From a virus, in IMG/VR virus record IMGVR_UViG_3300048838_000822, positions 1 through 28,024 of that record: a DNA stretch of 28,024 nt; one strand, 5' to 3'. The position numbers and the translations under genes were made by a program. Below are positions 22,882-27,657 of this stretch, piece after piece; position 1 is the stretch's first letter, and each line of letters starts with the position of its first letter. The notes under the pieces were generated by a model. It ran no database searches. It had not been told where the DNA came from and worked only from the letters and a program-made list of their open reading frames with translations.

Positions 22882-23274
22882 TTAGCGCAACCTATCATTT
22901 TTCGCAAGTCGATTGTCTGCTGCGCGCAATGCTTGTAGCAAAGTTGGATGATAGGACTGCCACTGTATTGCGAGCCGGCGACAGGTCGCTCGGTAATCGG
23001 CGTGGAATACATAGTGATCGCGGAGTATGACCGAGAGCCGCCGCGGCATTCCAGTAGCCGGCGCAAGTGCTTTGTCGACGCGCTGCGCATCCCAAGGGTC
23101 GATGACTGGCGTTGGCGTGCGCCGCGGATCATCGTCGGATGCCGGTCTTCGGTAGCGGCCCTCCGCTGACAGCGCGCGTCCTGCACCGCGTCGCTCGCGT
23201 GCCCATAGGCCCCAATTTGCGAGCCGGTCCACGGTTTCGCGCAGTTCGGGCGGCAGGATCAGGTGATCGCTCAC
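22882..23274 (-). CDS. Q-like late antiterminator / transcription regulator candidate
   Basis: 130 residues. The order of parts resembles antitermination or ArpU/Q-type regulators of proteobacterial phages: an N-terminal LPPELRETVDRLANWGLWARER, a DP-rich linker with a PVIDPWDAQRVDKALA helix, LSVILRDHYVFHADYRAT and a C-terminal helix-turn-helix-like CRRLAIQWQSYHPTLLQALR. Such proteins switch on late genes, and this gene lies directly before the late operon. The start is GTG 23274, which shares its G with the stop TAG of the previous gene (TAGTG); the ATG 11 codons upstream would overlap that gene more. Function is inferred from pattern and position. Confidence 0.65.
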   Translation of the reverse strand: MSDHLILPPELRETVDRLANWGLWARERRGAGRALSAEGRYRRPASDDDPRRTPTPVIDPWDAQRVDKALAPATGMPRRLSVILRDHYVFHADYRATCRRLAIQWQSYHPTLLQALRAADNRLAKNDRLR

Positions 23275-23414
23275 TAGATGTCGGTTTCGCGCAGCGTCCA
23301 GACCCACCAGATCTCGCCCTCGGCGTCGCGGTACAGGTCCGCGGTTCCGGCTTCGACCTCGCCTCGGATCTCGTCAGAATGCCGCAGACCAACGCGGATC
23401 AGGTGCTCACGCAT
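23274..23414 (-). CDS. 46-residue protein of unknown function
   Basis: The sequence starts MREHLIRVGLRHSDEIR and ends GEIWWVWTLRETDI. The ATG at 23414 has a strong GGGAGG five bases upstream and overlaps the RusA stop by 16 bases. The stop abuts the start of the Q-like gene. The same frame is open further upstream, but that extension is an antiframe reading of rusA with Arg/Gly-rich noise. No domain is recognised; the LYRDAEGEIWWVWT stretch looks like a beta-hairpin. Gene spacing argues that it is real. Confidence 0.6.
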   Translation of the reverse strand: MREHLIRVGLRHSDEIRGEVEAGTADLYRDAEGEIWWVWTLRETDI

Positions 23415-23866
23415 GACGCCTCCCATCGGCCCAGCAACGCAGCCGGTTGCCAGATCCGAACTCGGACGGCGACACCCGGGGTCTCGGAGTAGGTTTTCTC
23501 CGCCAGGACGGCGACGACGGACGCATCGTCCGGCCAGCAGATGCCGGCCAGTCCATCGGCGACGGCCTTGACCACGTTGTCGAGATCGGGCCGCGAGGCG
23601 TGCGCAAGCTCGCCGGCCAGCGCCGCCGCGCGCCGCGCCTTCGGCCACGATTGCGGGATTGGGAAGAACGCCCGCACGCTCAACTCCACCGGTTCCGCTA
23701 TCGGAGAGCGCCCGTCCATAGCCTGCGCCCCGATCAATGCGACGGTCGATTCGTAGCGCACCGTCCGGTCCGGGGTGTATGCGACCGGCCGCCCGGCCCG
23801 CAACGCAACGCGGGGACGGCCCTTGGCAATTGGCGGCCCTGGGACGAAGAATTCGGCGATCAGCAC
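23399..23866 (-). CDS. rusA: RusA-type Holliday-junction resolvase
   Basis: 155 residues. The family landmarks are present: FVPGPPIAKGRPRV near the N-terminus, RPDLDNVVKAVADGLAG with Asp94, Asp96 and Lys100, then WPDDASVVAV with Asp113/Asp114. The acidic residues coordinate Mg2+ in the active site. RusA dimers cut four-way junctions and, in phages, help trim branched DNA before packaging. It is often found near the replication genes and Q. The GTG start at 23866 has GGAGG eight bases upstream. The last 20 residues after LGRWEAS are longer than usual, but nothing essential is missing. Confidence 0.9.
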   Translation of the reverse strand: MLIAEFFVPGPPIAKGRPRVALRAGRPVAYTPDRTVRYESTVALIGAQAMDGRSPIAEPVELSVRAFFPIPQSWPKARRAAALAGELAHASRPDLDNVVKAVADGLAGICWPDDASVVAVLAEKTYSETPGVAVRVRIWQPAALLGRWEASCVST

Positions 23867-23908
23867 CCCGGATACCTCCGCGCCTTCGTTTGCGCCACCA
23901 GCGCCCGA

Positions 23909-24139
23909 TTAAGGCCGTTTACGGGCATTGTTTACGCCGGCTCTCGCCGTCCAGAACGCGCCGTCCGGCCCGCAACGCTCGTCCGGCCGCCTCGCCAGGA
24001 CGATCGCCAGAACCCCGTGGCCGTTGCGGACCCGCTCGTGCGTACAGCAATCGACCGCATAGGTCCGCCCGCCGCGGTCCTGGTGCGGGTGATCTCGCGG
24101 CAGGTAGTGTGCGCAGGTTGAGCAGGGTCGGTCGGTCAC
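23909..24139 (-). CDS. Small Cys-rich protein, possible zinc ribbon
   Basis: 76 residues. It begins with GTG (24139) overlapping the previous stop as GTGA, and reads VTDRPCSTCAHYLPRDH, then YAVDCCTHERVRNG and RPDERCGPDGAFW. The CxxC, CC and RCGP cysteines could bind one zinc. Similar CSTCAHY...RCGP proteins occur in phage early regions and have no known function. The open frame continues upstream, but that part is a shadow of the P-like gene. There is a 42-base gap to rusA. Confidence 0.65.
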   Translation of the reverse strand: MTDRPCSTCAHYLPRDHPHQDRGGRTYAVDCCTHERVRNGHGVLAIVLARRPDERCGPDGAFWTARAGVNNARKRP

Positions 24140-24702
24140 AGCGTTTCCTCGGCCAGCGACGGTTCGCGCGCCGCGACGGCCAGCAGGACAGCGGCCGAGC
24201 CGTCGTCCGGCAGGCGCTCCCCGGCGTCCGCGACGTGGCCTCGCAGGATCTCCTGCAGGCGGCGATCGCGCTGCGCTCCGCGGATCAACAGCACGACCGC
24301 GTGCACAGACCGCGGGTGTCGCGCCCACCGCAGCGGGTCGCGGGTCGCACTGGCCGCACCGCGCAGCGGCTCAAGCGCAGCCTGACCAACAGCCGGATCG
24401 GCAGGGGCCGGCAACGCAGGAAACCCCTGGCTCGACACTCGCCCGAGCGACGCCTGTCGGCAACTCTCCACGAACTCCGCCAGACTCGGCGGCCACTCGC
24501 GGCCGGAGTCGGTTTCCGCCTGCACCGCCCGCGAGATCGTCTCGCCCTCGAAGCGCCCCAATTGCTCGGCCCAAATGCGCTTCGTCTCGACATGGGTCTC
24601 CACCGGGAACATCGCGCCGAGCCGCTGCACCCCCCAGGTTGCCGCGAATCTGGCGAACAGTCGCTCAATCCACGCGGCTGGTAGTGAGTGGTGTGTCGAC
24701 AT
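24136..24702 (-). CDS. Replication protein P-like helicase loader
   Basis: 188 residues. The N-terminal half has the conserved plan of phage P-type proteins: AAWIERLFARFAATWG, ETHVETKRIWAEQLGRF, then REWPPSLAEFVESCRQ (the E/R-WPP-L-x-EF-x2-CR motif). These deliver the host DnaB helicase to the origin bound by the O protein, and this gene follows the O-like gene. The C-terminal half is Ala/Arg-rich and poorly conserved. I use the ATG at 24702, which overlaps the O-like gene by 38 bases. Shadows in other frames are long here because the DNA is GC-rich. Confidence 0.8.
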   Translation of the reverse strand: MSTHHSLPAAWIERLFARFAATWGVQRLGAMFPVETHVETKRIWAEQLGRFEGETISRAVQAETDSGREWPPSLAEFVESCRQASLGRVSSQGFPALPAPADPAVGQAALEPLRGAASATRDPLRWARHPRSVHAVVLLIRGAQRDRRLQEILRGHVADAGERLPDDGSAAVLLAVAAREPSLAEETL

Positions 24703-25423
24703 CGATGATCTCGTTGCGGTGCAGGCCGGCCAATGCAAGGCAGGATTCGGTGGCGGCGGATCTCCGCGGCGGTCCTCGCGGTACGCGCTCCGTTCGCACG
24801 AAGTTCCGCCAGGTCGCAGGCCAGTCTGTTTTCCGGCCCCTGGCTGCGGGCACTGCGATCCAGTAGTCGCGGAACTTGGCTGCGGTTTCCGCCGGGTCCA
24901 GGTCCGGCCGCCTGGCCCGGCACCAATCCAGCTCCGATTCTGCCGGGAAATCGTCAGGGATGCGCGAGCCGGTAGGCGAGCGGGGCTTTGTGCGTGCGCG
25001 CGCGTTCTCTCTCTCTGTCTCTGTCTCTGTCTCTGTCTCTGTCTCTGTCTCTGTCTCTGTCTCTTGGGCTGATACAGTAACGTTTCCGGAACGTTTCATG
25101 CGTTCCCGGTGCGCTCGGACGCGCTCAGTGGAGTCGTCGGACTTGAACTGCCGGTCATCCCAACGCAGCGGCTGAAGCGTAGCCGAATCAATCAACCCGA
25201 CCTCGGCGAGCCGACGCACGATCTCGTCAAGCGTGGCCCGATCCACGCCCAGCTTGACCGCGATCTTTGCCCGCAACAGCCGGCCGCCCTCATCGAGGAT
25301 ACCGGCAGCCTTGCAACACAGGATCGCAACGAAATGCCATCGGTCCTCGAACGCCAGCAGTCGCAGCTTTTCGTCGTCGACGGCCTCGGAGTACATCCGG
25401 AACCAGCGCATTGGACGAGTCAC
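24665..25423 (-). CDS. Phage replication initiator, lambda O-like
   Basis: 252 residues. An N-terminal winged-helix region (RWFRMYSEAVDDEKLRLLAF, then AKIAVKLGVDRATLDEIVRR) ends near residue 90. A linker follows with about nine Glu-Thr repeats (residues about 120-138). The C-terminal domain has PDDFPAESELDWCRARRPDLD and YWIAVPAARGRKTDWPATWRNFVR, the module shared by many phage initiators that contacts the P protein or helicase. The GTG start at 25423 has GGAG eight bases upstream and overlaps the previous stop by 4. By analogy with lambda, the origin may lie in the linker part of the gene, exactly where a hexanucleotide repeat is found. Confidence 0.8.
   Translation of the reverse strand: MTRPMRWFRMYSEAVDDEKLRLLAFEDRWHFVAILCCKAAGILDEGGRLLRAKIAVKLGVDRATLDEIVRRLAEVGLIDSATLQPLRWDDRQFKSDDSTERVRAHRERMKRSGNVTVSAQETETETETETETETETERENARARTKPRSPTGSRIPDDFPAESELDWCRARRPDLDPAETAAKFRDYWIAVPAARGRKTDWPATWRNFVRTERVPRGPPRRSAATESCLALAGLHRNEIIDVDTPLTTSRVD
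25006..25065. repeat. Hexanucleotide tandem repeat (TCTCTG) inside the replication gene
   Basis: Eight perfect copies of TCTCTG run from 25012 to 25059, flanked by imperfect units TCTCTC and TCTCTT. On the minus strand they code GAGACA, Glu-Thr. Copy number changes keep the frame. The strand is almost purely pyrimidine apart from one G per unit. Confidence 0.95.
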
Positions 25424-25812
25424 GCCACGCGCTCCGATTTACTGGTGCGCTTTTTCGGCACGAAGAAAATTCGGATGCCGTGACCACGCACGAATATGGT
25501 GTTCGGAAACTGACAGCGGCCATTCATCACCATCTGAGCCTTGTATTCGGCCGTGCAGTCTGTACAAAATCCGTGCAGCGATTCCAGTTTCGACTGGATC
25601 GCAAGCTCTCGCCACATTCGATATTGCCTTTCGTCCTGGAAGCATTTCGGCGTGCCGATCGTCGCCACCGTAGAGAGTTGCACGTCACTCAGTTCCTCCA
25701 GTGATCGCGCGAGCTTGTGATGCTCTGGAATTTCAACAGTCAACGCAGCAACAATGTCTGCCTGCGAAAACGACTCATCCTCTAGCGTGAATACTCCGGA
25801 TGTATTTTCCAT
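25420..25812 (-). CDS. Early protein with a Cys pair, function unknown
   Basis: 130 residues. The sequence has an acidic N-terminus (TLEDESFSQADIVAALT), a central helix, and a segment CTDCTAEYKAQMVMNGRC that could be part of a metal-binding finger, then NTIFVRGHGIRIFF and a basic end. The CxxC near MV-x-GRC pattern is seen in small phage proteins of unknown role. The ATG at 25812 is chosen because GGGAGA stands upstream and it shares bases with the previous stop (TAATG). GTG at 25827 would add five residues. The stop overlaps the O-like start by 4 bases. Its base composition is less GC-rich than its neighbours. Confidence 0.65.
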   Translation of the reverse strand: MENTSGVFTLEDESFSQADIVAALTVEIPEHHKLARSLEELSDVQLSTVATIGTPKCFQDERQYRMWRELAIQSKLESLHGFCTDCTAEYKAQMVMNGRCQFPNTIFVRGHGIRIFFVPKKRTSKSERVA

Positions 25813-25904
25813 TACATTTTCTCCCACTTGACACCAATCGTCCCGTGCCCCCGGGTCCGCCGGTACGTCTCGATGGCGTCATCGATCGTCAGCTGCTCAG
25901 ACAT
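25812..25904 (-). CDS. 30-residue protein, function unknown
   Basis: Reads MSEQLTIDDAIETYRRTRGH then GTIGVKWEKM. The ATG at 25904 has AAGGGG upstream, overlaps the previous gene's stop by 8 bases, and the stop is coupled to the next start as TAATG. A longer open frame goes upstream but is a shadow. The size is small, and the support is the spacing and the Shine-Dalgarno sequence. Confidence 0.5.
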   Translation of the reverse strand: MSEQLTIDDAIETYRRTRGHGTIGVKWEKM

Positions 25905-26283
25905 GCCCCTTGTACTCAACGATCCGCCCGCACTCACAGCTCGGAATGTGCAACCAGCACGACCCCGCGCGCCGAGGCGGCCCGGCCGGCGGGACGTAGA
26001 CGCCGACCTGCCACCCAGCGGGTGCCGGCTGCGGTTGTGAGCGACCGAGAAACGCATAGCCGCGCGGTCCGAGGACGTACCGGCCTCGGGTCTTGACAAC
26101 GTAGTGCTGCTGGCAGAGGCCGCGCAGTGCGCCGACGAACGCATCGCCAGCGATGAGCGGCTTGAGCAGTCTGCGCAACTCGTGGTCGAGGTGCGCGCCC
26201 GCCTCGATGCTGCGGATGATCCGCTCGCCGACCTCGCCGATGCCGAGCTTGCGTGTCGGCGTGCCGCGCTGCGCCTTTGCCAT
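25897..26283 (-). CDS. Early protein with possible winged-helix fold
   Basis: 128 residues. The first 75 residues (KLGIGEVGERIIRSIEAGAH, ELRRLLKPLI, LRGLCQQHYVVKTRGRYVLG) look like a helix-helix-wing DNA-binding module. A Pro-rich middle (QPQPAPAGWQVGVYVPPAGPP) precedes a C-terminal piece with three cysteines (CWLHIPSCECGRI) that may bind metal. It lies where lambda-like phages have CII-type regulators, second after cro, but I see no CII similarity. The ATG has GGAGAAC upstream. Call it unknown, possibly regulatory. Confidence 0.6.
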   Translation of the reverse strand: MAKAQRGTPTRKLGIGEVGERIIRSIEAGAHLDHELRRLLKPLIAGDAFVGALRGLCQQHYVVKTRGRYVLGPRGYAFLGRSQPQPAPAGWQVGVYVPPAGPPRRAGSCWLHIPSCECGRIVEYKGHV

Positions 26284-26309
26284 TGTTGTTCTCCGGCGCG
26301 GTGGTCAGG

Positions 26310-26510
26310 CTAGGCCGGCGTCTTCGGCTGGCGATGCGCGTCGGCGACGCGCAGGCGGCGCTTTGTGACCACCTCGATCTGGTACTGACGGAGCAGCGGG
26401 ATTTCGCCTGCGGCCGCCCACATCGACACAGCCGCGCGCGAGATGCCGAGTGCCTCGGCTACGTCCTCATGCCGACCACCGAAATACTCGATCACGTCAG
26501 ATAGTTTCAT
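26310..26510 (-). CDS. Cro-like helix-turn-helix regulator
   Basis: 66 residues. The start MKLSDVIEYFGGRHEDVAEA and the helix-turn-helix ALGISRAAVSMWAAAGEIPL, followed by RQYQIEVVTKRRL, fit the small Cro/YdaS-type regulators that begin MK-x-SDVI-x-FFGG. It should bind the divergent control region next to it and direct early transcription. The ATG at 26510 is chosen because the family begins here and because a promoter (TTGACG, 17 bases, TATCCT) puts the start of transcription at or next to this ATG, so a leaderless mRNA is predicted. An ATG at 26528 is inside the promoter. It is the first gene of the whole minus-strand programme. Confidence 0.82.
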   Translation of the reverse strand: MKLSDVIEYFGGRHEDVAEALGISRAAVSMWAAAGEIPLLRQYQIEVVTKRRLRVADAHRQPKTPA

Positions 26511-26546
26511 GCCGAACAGGATAGACATCGATTCGCCAGCCGTCAA
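26511..26546 (-). promoter_or_regulatory. Leaderless promoter of the cro-like gene
   Basis: On the minus strand TTGACG (26546-26541), a 17-base spacer, TATCCT (26523-26518), then seven bases GTTCGGC and the cro ATG. Transcription should start about at the ATG. No Shine-Dalgarno is present upstream of it. Confidence 0.72.
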
Positions 26547-26556
26547 GGGGTTGACG
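26541..26556. promoter_or_regulatory. Palindrome joining two divergent -35 boxes (operator candidate)
   Basis: CGTCAA-GGGG-TTGACG is a perfect inverted repeat. Each arm is the -35 box of one divergent promoter, so the two RNA polymerases would be back to back. A regulator bound here would act on both directions. The same TTGAC half-site recurs at 26707, 26801 and, inverted, at 26593 and 26813. Confidence 0.68.
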
Positions 26557-26586
26557 AATGCCCGTAATCTACTTTACCGTTCGTTG
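26551..26586 (+). promoter_or_regulatory. Leaderless promoter of the plus-strand block
   Basis: TTGACG (26551-26556), 18-base spacer, TACCGT (26575-26580), six bases, then ATG at 26587. The -10 fits the TANNNT form. There is no Shine-Dalgarno before the ATG. Confidence 0.65.
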
Positions 26587-26970
26587 ATGGCCAGTCAATC
26601 GCGCATCATGTCCGCTGTCGAGTCGGTCGCCAATGTGGCGATCGGCTACTGCGTCGCGCTCGCAGGTCAGATGCTGGTATTCCCGATCTACGGAATCGAG
26701 GCCAGCTTGACGAGGCGGCGGCTAGCGGCCACCTTATCGATCGCGATAATCTGGAATTGGATCTCGCCACCGACACAGACGAACAGGACGCGCAAAACGC
26801 TTGACACGGCTGGTCAACTCGCTTACCGTTCGTTCTGTGGCCAGCAAGTACGCCACGGTGCTCACCACCAGAGCGGCAGCGGTCCCGGGCGAAACAGGGG
26901 GCACCCCGGGCTAGACGGGGCTGGGCCGGCGCGGCACAGCCGGCAGAGACACCACAGGAGAGAAACATGA
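26587..26970 (+). CDS. DUF7220-like small membrane protein with an aberrant C-terminal half
   Basis: The first 38 residues, beginning MASQSRIMSAVESVANVAIG and including GQMLVFPIYGIEASL, closely fit DUF7220 proteins, small two-helix membrane proteins of unknown role common in phages of proteobacteria. Normally the family continues with a second helix and an RSY-x2-RR-x-FN ending after about 65 residues. Here that part is missing: the frame runs on through unrelated sequence (SIAIIWNWISPPTQTN) and a Gly/His/Arg-rich tail that looks non-coding, to a stop at 26970. The tail covers the third promoter and its leader, so the full 127-residue product is doubtful. It may be a remnant after a deletion or fusion. 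Confidence 0.5.
   Translation: MASQSRIMSAVESVANVAIGYCVALAGQMLVFPIYGIEASLTRRRLAATLSIAIIWNWISPPTQTNRTRKTLDTAGQLAYRSFCGQQVRHGAHHQSGSGPGRNRGHPGLDGAGPARHSRQRHHRRET
26801..26836 (+). promoter_or_regulatory. Third TTGAC/TACCGT promoter, a partial copy of the one at 26551
   Basis: TTGACA (26801-26806), 17-base spacer, TACCGT (26824-26829), seven bases, GTG at 26837. Twelve bases TTACCGTTCGTT are identical with those at 26574. The spacer also contains GTCAA, giving a TTGAC-N7-GTCAA dyad. It should drive the genes from 26967 onwards. Confidence 0.68.
26837..26914 (+). CDS. Possible 25-codon leaderless leader ORF
   Basis: GTG followed by 24 sense codons (VASKYATVLTTRAAAVPGET and on) to TAG. The GTG stands where transcription from the third promoter should begin. 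There is no Shine-Dalgarno. The nearby sequence holds GC-rich dyads (CCCGGG twice, GCCGGC twice), so this may be part of a regulatory leader. Coding is unproven. Confidence 0.25.
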   Translation: MASKYATVLTTRAAAVPGETGGTPG

Positions 26971-27281
26971 CCACCACCACCACCACCATGCGCATCCGCT
27001 ACACGATCAACGACGGCAATCTGGTGTACGCCACCGAGACCCTGACCGACGAGCAGGTCGTCGCCCGCGCGCGGCGCTACCGCGAGATGCTGGAGCAGGC
27101 GTTCCGCGCGGAGTTCGGCGACGACGCGGATATCGACCTCACGATCCAGTACAGGACCTCTGGGTCGTCTGCCCGGCCGCAGGTCTACTCGGACGACCCC
27201 GACATCGACTACGTGTCGCTTGAGGAGCGGGCCGACGAGATCGCGCGGCAGACGTTCGAGCGGCTGATCGATGCCGAGTGA
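26967..27281 (+). CDS. Conserved-looking acidic protein, function unknown
   Basis: 104 residues. After a Thr run (MTTTTTTMRIRYTINDGNLV) the protein has a beta start, a helix (DEQVVARARRYREMLEQAF) and an acidic C-terminal half ending in EERADEIARQTFERLIDAE. AGGAGAG stands four bases before the ATG. No domain is recognised. It is the first gene with a normal Shine-Dalgarno after the third promoter, and codon use is strongly GC-biased, like the next two genes and unlike the tail genes. Acidic small proteins at this place in phages are sometimes host-takeover factors, but there is no direct evidence for that. Confidence 0.72.
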   Translation: MTTTTTTMRIRYTINDGNLVYATETLTDEQVVARARRYREMLEQAFRAEFGDDADIDLTIQYRTSGSSARPQVYSDDPDIDYVSLEERADEIARQTFERLIDAE

Positions 27282-27288
27282 GGCCGAC

Positions 27289-27657
27289 ATGCACGACCAG
27301 ATCACCGACGCCGAGTACCAACACGACCTGCGCGACCTGCGCCGCCGGCAGGGCACTCCCGAGTACGCAGACGCGCGCCGCGCCGAGATCGCGCAGCGGG
27401 CGTGGGCGCTATTGCACGATGCCGGTGCGTGCCTCGAATTCATCAACGAGCACGGCCTCGCCGACGGCGTCGAGGTCTGCCACGCGGGCGGGCGGAACTA
27501 CCTGCTTGACGCAGGAATTCTGTTCGCGCTGCTGGATTCCGGCGCCGAACGAGAATCGCTCCGCGGCGCGCTCCGGGCTCGCATCCTCCAAATCCTCGCA
27601 GCAGACGACGGACCTATTGCTCGCGCGGTCGATCGCGAGTGGAGGTATCCGTCGTGA
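27289..27657 (+). CDS. Phage early protein, function unknown
   Basis: 122 residues from ATG 27289 (GAGTGAGG upstream); an earlier ATG at 27271 overlaps the previous stop and would add six residues. The sequence is helical at first (HDQITDAEYQHDLRDLRRRQ, then ADARRAEIAQRAWALLHDAG) and continues with CLEFINEHGLADGVEVCHAGG and LLDAGILFALLDSGAERES. No known motif was found. It overlaps the pentapeptide gene by 4 bases (GTGA), so the two are translationally coupled and may act together. Confidence 0.7.
   Translation: MHDQITDAEYQHDLRDLRRRQGTPEYADARRAEIAQRAWALLHDAGACLEFINEHGLADGVEVCHAGGRNYLLDAGILFALLDSGAERESLRGALRARILQILAADDGPIARAVDREWRYPS

Noticed and set aside
23415-23648. Longer version of the 46-residue gene
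   Set aside because: The upstream part is out-of-frame reading of rusA with Arg/Gly-rich sequence; a strong GGGAGG marks the ATG at 23414.
25006-25065. Phase-variation tract
   Set aside because: The unit is six bases, so gain or loss keeps the frame; it cannot switch the gene on and off by frameshift. Variation in linker length remains possible.
24575-25072. Plus-strand open frame with a Leu-Cys/Ser-Val repeat
   Set aside because: Antisense to the O- and P-like genes; the repeat is simply the reverse reading of the TCTCTG array.
26443-26586. N-terminal extension of the DUF7220-like gene into the cro region
   Set aside because: It would be antisense to cro and cross both promoters; the conserved protein starts at the ATG at 26587.
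26862-27446. Minus-strand open frame of 194 codons
   Set aside because: Antisense to three plus-strand genes that have good ribosome sites and overlaps; composition is shadow-like (Arg, Ser, Cys runs).
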